From: Chryseobacterium sediminis
Lineage (GTDB): Bacteria; Bacteroidota; Bacteroidia; Flavobacteriales; Weeksellaceae
Assembly: GCF_008386505.1 (NCBI RefSeq)
Contig: NZ_VUNZ01000007.1
Location: 62,001 to 126,000, forward strand
DNA: 64,000 nucleotides
Reading direction: 5' to 3'
Shown: in pieces, positions 43,054 to 52,162 of the stretch
How the letters are laid out: every line of letters begins with the position of its first letter
Position numbering within the stretch: the first letter of the stretch is position 1
The notes under the pieces: generated by a model
Database searches by the model: none
The model's input: only the letters and a program-made list of their open reading frames with translations
What the model was told of the DNA's origin: nothing
Made by a program: the position numbers and the translations under genes

Positions 43054-45249
43054 TTAGCTGCCTAATTCAAGCTGATTTCTTACAAGTCTGTAATATTCTC
43101 CCCTTAAATCTACCAGATCAGCATGGCTTCCTTCTTCAACTACTTTTCCTTGATCCAGTACAATGATTTTATCAGCATGTCTTACTGTAGAAAGTCTGTG
43201 GGCAATAACCACTGCTGTTTTCCCTTTAAAGAACTGCTCAAGGTTTTCCATGATCACTTTCTCATTATTGGCATCCAGCGCAGATGTTGCTTCATCAAAC
43301 AAAATATATTCAGGAGATTTGTAAACGGCTCTTGCAATGAAAAGTCTCTGTTTCTGACCTCCACTTACACCCACTCCCTCATTTCCGATTTTCGTATTAT
43401 AGCTTAACGGAAGACTTTCAATAAATTCTTTGATGTTGGCTATTTCTACAGCACGTCTCAGTTTTTGTTTGTCAATATGATCTTCACCTACGGCAATGTT
43501 ATTGGCAATAGTATCGTTGAATACATATCCTTCCTGCATTACCACTCCACAATGGTCTCTCCAGTATCTTGGAGAAATATTCTTCATATTGGTGCTTCCG
43601 ATTCTGATCTCACCCTGGTCAGGATCATAAAACTTCATTAACAGTTTCAGCAGGGTTGTTTTCCCACTTCCACTGGCTCCTACAATAGCTGTGGTCTGCT
43701 GATAGGGAATCGTAAGGCTTAAGTTTTCAAAAACCGGAACATCGGAGCCAATATAACGGAATGACATATCCCTGATCTCGATATCTTTCTTTGGAACATC
43801 TGTGACGTACTGCTCATTTTTATCTTCCTCATCATCTTTATCATGAATCTCTCCTAATCTTTCAAGAGAGATCTTAGCATCCTGAGTCTGCTTGATAAAG
43901 TCGATAAGCTGAAGAAGAGGACTGTTCAACTGTCCAATGATATATTGTACAGAAAGCATCATCCCTAAAGTAAGGTTTCCACTCAAAACAAGCTTTGCAG
44001 AAAGGAAACTTACCAAGATATCTTTCATCTGGTTGATAAAGTTACCTCCTACAGACTGCCATTGTTCTAATGAAAGAGATTTTATTCTGATTTTAAACAG
44101 TTTTACCTGAAGAAATTCCCAGTCCCATCGTTTTTGTTTTTCAGCATTATGCATTTTAATCTCCTGCATACCGTTGATAAGCTCAATCACTTTACTTTGT
44201 TCCTGAGAGACCTGAGAGAACCTTTTGTAGTCAAGTTCTTTTCTTTTTTTCAGGAAGAAACTGATCCAACCGATATACAATACTGCTCCAACAAGATAAA
44301 CAAGGAATAGTCTGTAATCATAAAACAGCAAGACAATACTGAAGATGATAAGATTCACCAGTGAGAACAAGGTGTTTAATGATGAGCTTGTAAGCAGCTG
44401 TTCAATTCTGTGGTGGTCATTTATTCTCTGCATGATATCTCCGGTCATTCTCGTATCAAAGAAACTGATAGGAAGTCTCATGAGCTTGATAAAGAAATCG
44501 GAGATAATTGAAATATTGATTCTCGCTGAAAGATGGAGAAGAATCCAGCTTCGTATCGTTTCAATTCCCATTCTTCCAAGGAATAGCATAATCTGCGCAA
44601 GTAAAACCACATAGATAAAATTAATATCCTGGTTCTGGATCCCGACGTCTACAATACTCTGGGTAAGAAACGGGAATATCAGGGATAATAAACTTCCCCC
44701 CAGAAGCCCAATAGCAAGCTGGATGACAAGTGTTTTATACTTAAGGAGATATTTGGAAAGAAAAGTAAAGCTGGCTTTACTTTCTTCAGCATCAAATTCT
44801 GTCTGGAAAAATGCCGGGGTTGTTTCAAGAATCAGGACGATACCTTCTTCTGTATTTTCGTTTGCATTTTCTCCGATCCAGGATTTGATAAACTCTTCTC
44901 TTGTATACGTAATAAGCCCATAGCTGGGATCGGAAATATATACTTTATTATTTTTATCAATTTTGTATACAACAACAAAATGGTTTTTATTCCAGTGTGC
45001 TACACAGGGAAAAGGAACCTCTTCTGTGAGGGTATTGAAATCAATTTGGACTCCCATTGACCGGAACCCGAGGTTTTCTGCTGCATCGCTTAGCCCAAGA
45101 AGGCTGCTTCCTTCACGTGTTGTTTCGGAAAGGTTACGAATCTGCTGCAGAGATATACTTTTACCATAATACTTACTTACAATCCTGAGACACGTAGGGC
45201 CACAGTCTTTGGTATCTGGTTGCTTATAAAAAGGAAACTTTTTTTTCAA
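43054..45249 (-). CDS. C39-peptidase ABC transporter for double-glycine peptides
   Basis: This 731-aa protein cleaves the leader and exports the peptide. The C39 domain (about 1-140) has the catalytic Cys16 in TKDCGPTCLRIVSKYYG, His in HWNKNHFVVVYK and Asp in ISDPSYG. Six membrane helices (about 165-430) follow. The ATPase domain has Walker A GASGSGKTT, signature VSGGQKQR and Walker B ILFDEATSALD. The start is TTG at 45249; there is no in-frame ATG upstream before a stop. An ATG at 45262 is out of frame by one base across a run of eight A residues. Confidence 0.93.
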   Translation of the reverse strand: MKKKFPFYKQPDTKDCGPTCLRIVSKYYGKSISLQQIRNLSETTREGSSLLGLSDAAENLGFRSMGVQIDFNTLTEEVPFPCVAHWNKNHFVVVYKIDKNNKVYISDPSYGLITYTREEFIKSWIGENANENTEEGIVLILETTPAFFQTEFDAEESKASFTFLSKYLLKYKTLVIQLAIGLLGGSLLSLIFPFLTQSIVDVGIQNQDINFIYVVLLAQIMLFLGRMGIETIRSWILLHLSARINISIISDFFIKLMRLPISFFDTRMTGDIMQRINDHHRIEQLLTSSSLNTLFSLVNLIIFSIVLLFYDYRLFLVYLVGAVLYIGWISFFLKKRKELDYKRFSQVSQEQSKVIELINGMQEIKMHNAEKQKRWDWEFLQVKLFKIRIKSLSLEQWQSVGGNFINQMKDILVSFLSAKLVLSGNLTLGMMLSVQYIIGQLNSPLLQLIDFIKQTQDAKISLERLGEIHDKDDEEDKNEQYVTDVPKKDIEIRDMSFRYIGSDVPVFENLSLTIPYQQTTAIVGASGSGKTTLLKLLMKFYDPDQGEIRIGSTNMKNISPRYWRDHCGVVMQEGYVFNDTIANNIAVGEDHIDKQKLRRAVEIANIKEFIESLPLSYNTKIGNEGVGVSGGQKQRLFIARAVYKSPEYILFDEATSALDANNEKVIMENLEQFFKGKTAVVIAHRLSTVRHADKIIVLDQGKVVEEGSHADLVDLRGEYYRLVRNQLELGS

Positions 45250-45434
45250 AACTACTACTCATTATAAAATGCCGTCAGCGGGTGACGACATTTACTTTAA
45301 TTCAATTATGATTCAATGAAATGGTAAACCGGAATAGTCCCATTAGCCATTGTTTTTCTGCTCTTTACATCTTATCAGATGTTGTTTTTGTCTTCCTAAG
45401 ATAATGAAATTTTCAAATGAATGATATTTATTTA
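45250..45434 (-). other. Spacer between VKOR-thioredoxin and ABC transporter genes
   Basis: This 185-base gap contains a 7-bp hairpin (45271-45289, GTCGTCA-CCCGC-TGACGGC on the minus strand) about 22 bases before the transporter start, and a smaller one, CATCT-GATA-AGATG, near 45368-45381. The first is not followed by a clear T run. A 14-codon ORF starts at 45350 but is not supported further. Confidence 0.5.
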
Positions 45435-46949
45435 CTAAATCTCATCATCTTCTATTAATTCATCAATAAAGAATAAAATATCTTCACGATCATACTTATC
45501 AGGGAATTGGTATCCGTTGATGATAAAAATCGGGGTGAAATTTAATCCTGCATTACTGTTTTCATTAGTCATCTCTATCAGTGGATTCAGGTTTTCTGAC
45601 GTTACATTTCCTCCGGAAAGAGCATTGATTTTGCTTTCATCCTTAGTTTCAAACCATTCTTCTACAGCATGTAGAAACTCTTTTTCCGGCTTGTTGTGGT
45701 AGATATGAGTTAAGTCTGAAATAAGCTGAGTGTATTTTTCATTAGCTCTTTCAGGACTGTAATTGAATCTCATCTGTAAAGAAATATTATCAGGGTATTT
45801 TTCCAAAAGGCCTTCTGCCAGTTTATGAGCATCTTTACAGAAACCACAGTATGGATTGGAAACGATAGAAATACGAAGTTTCGCATCTTTTTTCCCAACA
45901 GCAAAAGTTTCCGTATTCTGGAATTCAATTTTTGGATTCTGCTCCATCTGATTTTTGAAAAGCTCATAATTTCTTTTGAATCTAAGATTTTTCGCATTAG
46001 ACTTTTGAAGAGCCTCTTTTTGTTCAAGAAGAGTATTGAAATAAATAACGGCAGAGAAAACAAGTGCCCACAGAATAATAGTCAATAAAAGTGTTCCCAC
46101 ACTGAAAGACAGATTCTCGAAAAATAAACTGCTTACTACGATTTGTGCTGCAAGGATTGAAATAATCAAAAGGCATACTCTGCAAAACGTTTTTTCTACA
46201 AAAGCCTGAATGTATAGAGAATATCCTATTGCAAGTACAGAAACAAAGGTAAATCCTTTTACGATATAAGCTGTAGCCGGTAAAAATAATCCCAGCACTG
46301 CAAGTCCTGCAAAATAGATCAGGGAAAAGTCTGCGAATTTTAAACCTAAAATACTGGTTTTATCCTGTTTTATAATTTTATCACAGGAGTTGACTGTCTG
46401 GCTGGCAGCAGCACCTCCGCCACCGCATATACTTCCGATTACAGTAGATGTATTCCCGAATTTCTGATTGAAGATTTCCAGTGAAATATATACTCCAGCC
46501 AAAGAAAGAAGGTTGAAAAGGGCTTCGTAAATGGTTTGGCTTATAAATGAATAGGCGAGAACAGCCGCAAAAATTAAATAAAGAACCGGCTTGAAATTGA
46601 AAGCCAGCTTATTTTCTGCATTTTCGGTTTTTTCAAACAACAGTACAAAATCAGTTGATTTGGTATAAAGTTCTTCTTTACCGAAGGTTTTTGCTTTTTC
46701 TGAGTATACAGAATAATTGCTGCCTGACTTTTTTACAAGAGAAAATGAATTTTCAACAATAGCAATAAATTCTTCCGGAAGTTCGTCCCAATATTCTTTG
46801 TCAAGTTCATAAGCATCATTTTTCACCCCCATAAAGTTCAGTGTATCACTAAAAGCCAAAGCAGATGGATAGTTAGGATGTGAGTTGAACTGGAAAATGA
46901 ATTCCTGTTTATCGAGTTTTAGGTGGTTAATTAGTTTGTCAAAAATCAT
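45435..46949 (-). CDS. VKOR-thioredoxin fusion with C39-like N-terminal domain
   Basis: This 504-aa membrane protein should make disulfide bonds in the envelope. Residues 1-110 (NSHPNYPSALAFSDTLNFMGV) look like a C39 peptidase fold without its catalytic Cys. Residues 118-305 form the vitamin-K-epoxide-reductase (VKOR) helices, with loop cysteines 175 and 189 and the active CRVC (256-259). The C-terminal DsbA/thioredoxin domain has CGFC (368-371) and the cis-Pro loop NFTPIFIING. It is the first gene of the peptide-export operon, which carries a six-Cys peptide, so oxidation of that peptide is the likely role. Confidence 0.92.
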   Translation of the reverse strand: MIFDKLINHLKLDKQEFIFQFNSHPNYPSALAFSDTLNFMGVKNDAYELDKEYWDELPEEFIAIVENSFSLVKKSGSNYSVYSEKAKTFGKEELYTKSTDFVLLFEKTENAENKLAFNFKPVLYLIFAAVLAYSFISQTIYEALFNLLSLAGVYISLEIFNQKFGNTSTVIGSICGGGGAAASQTVNSCDKIIKQDKTSILGLKFADFSLIYFAGLAVLGLFLPATAYIVKGFTFVSVLAIGYSLYIQAFVEKTFCRVCLLIISILAAQIVVSSLFFENLSFSVGTLLLTIILWALVFSAVIYFNTLLEQKEALQKSNAKNLRFKRNYELFKNQMEQNPKIEFQNTETFAVGKKDAKLRISIVSNPYCGFCKDAHKLAEGLLEKYPDNISLQMRFNYSPERANEKYTQLISDLTHIYHNKPEKEFLHAVEEWFETKDESKINALSGGNVTSENLNPLIEMTNENSNAGLNFTPIFIINGYQFPDKYDREDILFFIDELIEDDEI

Positions 46950-46963
46950 GTTAATATTTTTAT

Positions 46964-46993
46964 CTAAAATACACAGATGTTTTAAATATACAA
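46964..46993 (-). promoter_or_regulatory. Promoter of the peptide-export operon
   Basis: On the minus strand TTTG (TTG at 46993-46991) is followed after 19 bases by TATTTTAG (46971-46964), one base away from the TAnnTTTG consensus. It lies just upstream of the VKOR-thioredoxin ATG. Confidence 0.6.
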
Positions 46994-47946
46994 AAAATTT
47001 TTTCTTTTATTAGTGAGATATAAACGGCTGTTGGTAGATTATATTTGACTTTCAATATTTTATTTCCCAAAATTTGAGTTTCAAATTCGATTCTGAAATA
47101 TGATTTTCTAATAAAATTCTATGGTTTTATCGCTGTGTCAGAGTAGAATTTATTTTTGGTAGTATTTGAAAAAATAAGAATGGTAGCTTAGAATACTGAA
47201 TGTTTAAATGAATTATTTCTAAGAAAAATAAGGCCCAGTTCCCGCAGGCAGCTATTGTAAAATTTCATGGTTATAGTTTGCGTTAAATTGCACCTGCGGG
47301 AGTAAGGAAGCCTTGCTTTGTGACAAAGTGTATGGTGTTTTACCTGGAGCAAAGATGCATCTGTATATTCCATAATCCAAGAAAAGCATGTCGGAATTGA
47401 CAAATTTCGAGTTCTTTATTTACAGGACTCAAGATCGTATTTTGGATTAATGGTCTGATTTTTAGTTTTATAGATTGAAGAATTGTGGGATGTTTAAAAA
47501 AACTGAAAAAGTCTAATATTGGACCTTTAAAAAAATATATACAAAAGTTTTTTTTGTTTTTCTGTTGATTTTTGCCAGGAATTTACTCTTATCAAGGTAC
47601 AAATGAATATCTGAAGTCCGGAAACCTAATGAACAAATTGAAATAAAAAAGTCATTATTTCTAATCAAAATATCCTGAAATTTTTAAATAGAAATAGTAG
47701 AAATATCCCATAAAATACAGTGAATAACTCCAATATATAAAACGATGAAAATGGGGCAAAAACTGAATGTTTTTTATCTAAACAAATGTTTGATTCTATG
47801 GTGATTTAATAGGCTGTACTGGATTTAAATGGCGTTTTTCATATTGAATACCACTGTTGATTGCGATTTGTAACAATAGGGTGTGAACTCAAAAAAACTT
47901 AAAAAATCATAAAGTTTTCATAAAGTTTTAAAAAAGGATGTAAATG
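46994..47946. other. Long AT-rich intergenic region
   Basis: Almost 1 kb without a credible protein gene. It contains a 9-bp inverted pair, TCCCGCAGG (47240-47248) and CCTGCGGGA (47293-47301), which is GC-rich compared with its surroundings. A minus-strand ORF of 71 codons at 47188-47403 spans it but lacks protein-like composition. The region may hold a decayed gene or element. Confidence 0.45.
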
Positions 47947-48075
47947 TTTTTGTATTTATAAAATATGTCGTACTTTTACATCGCCTTGAATGAGGGAACA
48001 AGTCAAGGTAATAAATTTTTTTTCATCATTTGTGTTTTTAGAATCGTATCGCCTGATACGATTCTTTTTTTTTTA
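47947..48075 (+). ncRNA. Candidate small RNA with promoter and terminator
   Basis: TTTTTG at 47947-47952, an 18-base spacer and TACTTTTA at 47971-47978 resemble a promoter. The predicted RNA (about 47984-48075) starts with a hairpin, CCTTGA / TCAAGG (47984-48008), with a 13-base loop. It ends in a strong terminator, AGAATCGTATC-GCCT-GATACGATTCT (48040-48065), and a T run. No plus-strand gene precedes the terminator, so it must end a non-coding transcript or a very short one. I cannot assign it to a known RNA family. The T run abuts the end of the convergent DUF3810 gene. Confidence 0.5.
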
Positions 48076-49134
48076 TTTTTCATAGTTTAAAAGAAGATCT
48101 ATAAAGTAAGAATAGGTGACAGAGCCTTCCTGTTGATTGCTTTTCAGAAACAGATTGTTGGTAAATCCAAAGAAATCATCCAGCCAGCCCTGATGGCTGA
48201 GAACAAAACTCTTTTCATACATACGGTCTCTTTTCATTGCAGGAGAATATTGATGAAGAACATTCTTAACGAACGCCGGATCTTCCTCCACAATGAATCT
48301 TAAAAGGCTTTTTAAAGTGAAAAACTCAGTACTGTATCTTAACTCCGGATTGCCGGAATGAACTCCTATTAAATACCCCACAAAATTAGCCTCCTGTTCT
48401 CTGGCAAAACCCAGTTGATGAGAACTTTCATGCGCTGTTGTAAAAGGAATAAATGTAGAAGGTAATTCAGAGTTATATTGAGCTTCAGCAGTAAAAGGGT
48501 TATAGTATCCCAAAATACCCGTAAAGCTCATTACATTTTTGAATAAACTGGGTTTGATATCCAAAATCTGAGGTGCCTTTTTATTTGAAATATATGAAGG
48601 TAATTTTGCTTGTTGGTGCAGAATTTCCTGTTGTATAGAATTAAGATTCGTAATAATGAATACTCCTTTGTTGTTTTCCCGGACAGACTGCCTGGTTGCT
48701 TTACATTTTTCAAGATAAGTAAGAGCCAGTTTCTTGGCCTTTTCCACATCCGGTTCTTTCTGGCTTGAAAGTTTCTTGATGATAGGAGTCTGGAAATACA
48801 GCATTCCCCAAAAGATCTGATAGATAAAGTAAAAAACATTGATGATGATCAGAACCCTGAGCAGAGAATGATGTCTTCGCTGCTTTCTGAACAGCATGAT
48901 GAAATAATACAAAAGGAAAGCACCCAATACAATATATATAAGATCTCCCATAGAAAATGGAATCCAGCTGAACAATGCCTGATGTGTTCTTTTCTGAAGT
49001 TCAAAGAAGTTTTCAAAAAACGAGATCATCACTCCGGATTTTGAGCAGGCATAAAACAAAAGAAATTGGGCAAGTAATACACCTGCCCAAAACCTTTTCT
49101 TTTTATATATTGTTTTCGTTATATTAATGACCAT
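48073..49134 (-). CDS. DUF3810 family membrane protein, putative zinc metallopeptidase
   Basis: This 353-aa protein has three N-terminal hydrophobic segments (WAGVLLAQFLLFYA, MGDLIYIVLGAFLLYYFIMLF, VLIIINVFYFIYQIFW). A soluble domain carries TTAHESSHQLGFAREQEANFVGYL, which fits an HExxH-type zinc site with a downstream Glu. That is the mark of DUF3810. The substrate is unknown. The start at 49134 (MVINITKTIYKKKRF) overlaps the transporter gene by 11 bases; the ATG at 49161 would overlap more. Confidence 0.85.
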   Translation of the reverse strand: MVINITKTIYKKKRFWAGVLLAQFLLFYACSKSGVMISFFENFFELQKRTHQALFSWIPFSMGDLIYIVLGAFLLYYFIMLFRKQRRHHSLLRVLIIINVFYFIYQIFWGMLYFQTPIIKKLSSQKEPDVEKAKKLALTYLEKCKATRQSVRENNKGVFIITNLNSIQQEILHQQAKLPSYISNKKAPQILDIKPSLFKNVMSFTGILGYYNPFTAEAQYNSELPSTFIPFTTAHESSHQLGFAREQEANFVGYLIGVHSGNPELRYSTEFFTLKSLLRFIVEEDPAFVKNVLHQYSPAMKRDRMYEKSFVLSHQGWLDDFFGFTNNLFLKSNQQEGSVTYSYFIDLLLNYEK

Positions 49135-50569
49135 TACCTTTAGATACTTTATCAAGATCAATGCCCTGGGCTTTTAAAATCCCACTCACACGGATCGCAT
49201 AGAATGCAAGATAAGCAAAACAAATAACCCCTACGATATAACTGAAATGAATATTTGTAATATCTGCAACATACCCCTGTATAATGCTTACGATACCTCC
49301 ACCCATAATCATCATAATAAGTAATCCTGAACCCTGATTGGTATGTTTTCCAAGTCCGTTAATAGCCAATGCAAAAATACATGGCCATAAAGTAGAGCAG
49401 AAAAGACCTACGCTGGTAAATGCATAGACAGATACCATTCCTGTTGTGAACATTCCTATTAGCAAAGCTGTAATTCCTGCTAAAGAAAATATTAAAAGCA
49501 TTCTTGCCGGGTTTCCTTTACTTAAGATATCACAAATAATCATGGCAATAATAATAAATCCATATACATAGAATGGAGACAGGTCATGTTTCGCAATAGC
49601 ATTCACCAATAAAAATACACCAAATGCAAGATAAGGAGCTAAGAATCTTAAGATCTTTTTGAATCCCGCATTCACATCAAATGCCTCTACAGCACCTGTC
49701 CAACGGCCGATCATCAATGATGCCCAGTATAAAGAGATATAAGGTGCTACATCTTTTGTTTCAAAGCCTAAGTTTTTTTCCATATAAGCCGGAAGATTAC
49801 TGGCTGTTGAAACTTCTACCCCTACATACACAAAGATCGCAATCATTCCCATTACCAATTGAGGGTATTGAAATGCCGATTTTCTGTGTTCTCCCGGAGT
49901 TGAATCATCAGTGTTTTCAGTATTCGTTGGAGTTACAGCAGGAAGAGAAGAGAATTTAAGCATTAAAGCTACAAGAGCAAAAGCTGCTCCTAATATCAGA
50001 TAAGGAATTTTTACACTTTCAATACTTGCTTCCGTGTTGCCTGCGCTTGCAGAACCAAAAATGGCAAATGCCACAATAAGCGGTCCTATTGTAGTTCCTA
50101 AGTTATTAATTCCCCCAGCCATTGTTAACCTCTGAGACCCTGTTTCTGTAGGGCCAACCTCAATAGCAAGCGGATTGGCAACAATCTGCTGAAGAGAGAA
50201 GCCCAAACCTACAATAAATAATCCGGAGATCATTAAAGGGAAAGAATGCATGTTGGCAGCCGGATAAAACAACAGGGTTCCCATTGCGGAAATAAGAAGC
50301 CCCACAATAAGGCCGTTTTTATACCCGATTTTATTGATCAAATCCTGTTTCAGGCTCTTTGATATAATCATATAAATTAAAGAACCTACAGTATACGCTA
50401 CATAAAAGCATATCTGTACCAGCATACTTTCAGTTTGAGATAGATTGAAGGCTTTTTGAAAAACGGGGATCAGAATATCATTACTGGCTGCTACAAATCC
50501 CCAAAAGAAGAATACAGTAACCAATGGAATGAATTGGGCCCAATTGGTTTGTTTAGAATAATTTGACAT
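49124..50569 (-). CDS. Sugar MFS transporter (FucP/GluP-like)
   Basis: This 481-aa protein has about twelve membrane helices and the N-terminal motif FFFWGFVAASNDILIPVFQKAF that marks the fucose/glucose-galactose:H+ symporter family. Start at MSNYSKQTNW (50569) is preferred to the ATG at 50593, which adds residues not usual in the family. It probably imports a sugar; the exact one cannot be told. It is in one transcription unit with the DUF3810 gene. Confidence 0.88.
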   Translation of the reverse strand: MSNYSKQTNWAQFIPLVTVFFFWGFVAASNDILIPVFQKAFNLSQTESMLVQICFYVAYTVGSLIYMIISKSLKQDLINKIGYKNGLIVGLLISAMGTLLFYPAANMHSFPLMISGLFIVGLGFSLQQIVANPLAIEVGPTETGSQRLTMAGGINNLGTTIGPLIVAFAIFGSASAGNTEASIESVKIPYLILGAAFALVALMLKFSSLPAVTPTNTENTDDSTPGEHRKSAFQYPQLVMGMIAIFVYVGVEVSTASNLPAYMEKNLGFETKDVAPYISLYWASLMIGRWTGAVEAFDVNAGFKKILRFLAPYLAFGVFLLVNAIAKHDLSPFYVYGFIIIAMIICDILSKGNPARMLLIFSLAGITALLIGMFTTGMVSVYAFTSVGLFCSTLWPCIFALAINGLGKHTNQGSGLLIMMIMGGGIVSIIQGYVADITNIHFSYIVGVICFAYLAFYAIRVSGILKAQGIDLDKVSKGNGH

Positions 50570-50599
50570 ATTTATTATAGATTTCACAAACAAATATAA

Positions 50600-51337
50600 C
50601 TATTTCCTTTCAACGGAATACCTGATTAAGGTTTTTTTTATTTCCTCATAAGCCTCTGCCTTTAAGTCTTTTGGCGAATCGGTAGGCTCCATGATTCCAT
50701 TGAAATACACCTTTACTCTTCCAGGATAGCCTTTTGAGTTTTCAAAAGGGAACATTTCCTTGAGTCCGATAAAGGTATAAACAGCGATAGGAGAGTTATG
50801 TTTTGAGGACAGCATAAACGCACCATCCTTAAAATCATCCAAAATTATAGAAGTGTCATCAGGTACGCCGCCTTCAGGAAAAATGGCAATACTGTTGCCT
50901 TCCTCCATTTTTTCAGCGCATCTCCGGTATACATCTGCACGGCTTTTTGCATTCGTTCTGTCTACCATTACACATATCCTTTTATAAATGGTTCCGAAAA
51001 TAGGAATCTTTACCAGCTCTTTTTTTCCTACAAAACATATCGGATGATCCGGAAATACAATGCAGGTAAGCATAATATCCATGATGGATGTATGATTGGA
51101 AATAAAAACATAAGGGATGCTTTTATCTTTCTCCTGTTCCGAAAGTTTAATGAGATCATACCGGAAGCCCATTCCGTAAAACATTCCGAAACACCAGATC
51201 CTTACGAGTTTATAACCGTATTTATAATGCTTTTTGTTAAAAGATAAAATATAGACAGGGATTCCAATAGTAACTGTCAGAAAAAATGCTAACAGCAGCA
51301 GCCAGAATCTCCAGAGATAATTTAAAATTATTGTCAC
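50600..51337 (-). CDS. 1-acyl-sn-glycerol-3-phosphate acyltransferase (PlsC family)
   Basis: This 245-aa protein transfers an acyl chain to lysophosphatidic acid in phospholipid synthesis. The catalytic HxxxxD motif is in VFISNHTSIMD near residue 80. The glycerol-phosphate site FPEGGVPDD lies near residue 152. It has N-terminal hydrophobic segments (FWLLLLAFFLTVTIGIPVYIL). It lies four bases after the GtrA gene and 30 before the transporter, in one apparent operon. Confidence 0.9.
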   Translation of the reverse strand: MTIILNYLWRFWLLLLAFFLTVTIGIPVYILSFNKKHYKYGYKLVRIWCFGMFYGMGFRYDLIKLSEQEKDKSIPYVFISNHTSIMDIMLTCIVFPDHPICFVGKKELVKIPIFGTIYKRICVMVDRTNAKSRADVYRRCAEKMEEGNSIAIFPEGGVPDDTSIILDDFKDGAFMLSSKHNSPIAVYTFIGLKEMFPFENSKGYPGRVKVYFNGIMEPTDSPKDLKAEAYEEIKKTLIRYSVERK

Positions 51338-51340
51338 AGC

Positions 51341-51799
51341 CTAACCGTTAAAAATTACTTTCTTTTTTACTGAATAATTCAGAATGGAAACCAGCAATAT
51401 TGCTGCAATTTTGCTGATCATTTCCGGGCTCAAGGTATAAAAAAATAAATTGATATTATCTTTAAATATGAAACTGTAAAATATCTGGAAAAACCCCAGG
51501 CTGAGTAACGTTGAAAAGAAGGAGACCACCATAAAATAAGCAAACTCTTTTTTCTTGGAGTGTTTTCCTCTTTCAAACACAAACCAGATACTCAGAAAAT
51601 AATTGGTAATAATCCCGCAGCTCGTAGAAAAAATGTTACTTAAGGGATAATGTACACCATGGAAGTTGATTTCCTTTGCAAAGAAATGCGGAAGATAGGT
51701 GCTGAAAATCTTAAAGCTGCCTATTTCTACAACGGCACTCAGTCCTCCTGCAATGATGAAGAACAGAACCTGTTTCTGGCGTAAGAGTATTTCTTTCAT
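51341..51799 (-). CDS. GtrA-like membrane protein
   Basis: This 152-aa protein has four membrane helices with the GtrA layout: FFIIAGGLSAVVEIGSFKIF at the start, then SNIFSTSCGIITNYFLSIWFVF near residue 53. GtrA proteins are thought to flip or anchor polyprenyl-linked sugars for cell-surface glycosylation. It heads the minus-strand group 48073-51799. Confidence 0.88.
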   Translation of the reverse strand: MKEILLRQKQVLFFIIAGGLSAVVEIGSFKIFSTYLPHFFAKEINFHGVHYPLSNIFSTSCGIITNYFLSIWFVFERGKHSKKKEFAYFMVVSFFSTLLSLGFFQIFYSFIFKDNINLFFYTLSPEMISKIAAILLVSILNYSVKKKVIFNG

Positions 51800-52162
51800 G
51801 CGATGAATATAAAACTAAATATATAAGTACATATTGTAGAAACACTGAAATGATTTATATCTCAGAATATAAGGGCCTTACCGTATTCCGGCTGTTAATA
51901 ACCGTTTTAGAATACCAGCAATGCCAAAGCTTCACAATATGAATATGCAAATTTATAACTATATGTTAAACACTGAAAAAAGTTGTTAAAATATTTTTTT
52001 TAATAAAAATTATTTCTAATTTTAATATTCAGAATGATGTAATAATGACCTGATAATAAATTCATTTTCAACTTCTTGTGTTGATGGTTTTTTCTATCTT
52101 GTAGTGCGCGATTAAGAGCATATACCCCTACATTTTATGACCCAATTATTAATAATATTTGT
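51800..52162. other. Divergent intergenic region
   Basis: This region of 363 AT-rich bases lies between the GtrA gene and the small coiled-coil gene. TAATATTTG at 52153-52161 is close to a -7 box but has one extra base. Nothing else is recognised. Confidence 0.45.

Noticed and set aside
45309..45350. 14-codon ORF between the VKOR-thioredoxin and transporter genes
   Set aside because: It has no GG leader, no cysteine and no other support; most likely chance.
41447..46949. Lanthipeptide or sactipeptide cluster
   Set aside because: No lanthionine synthetase, radical-SAM, YcaO or graspetide ligase gene is present; only export and disulfide functions are seen.
47188..47403. Minus-strand ORF of 71 codons in the large intergenic region
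   Set aside because: Its composition is not protein-like, it spans the inverted repeat at 47240-47301, and there is no promoter or neighbour to support it.
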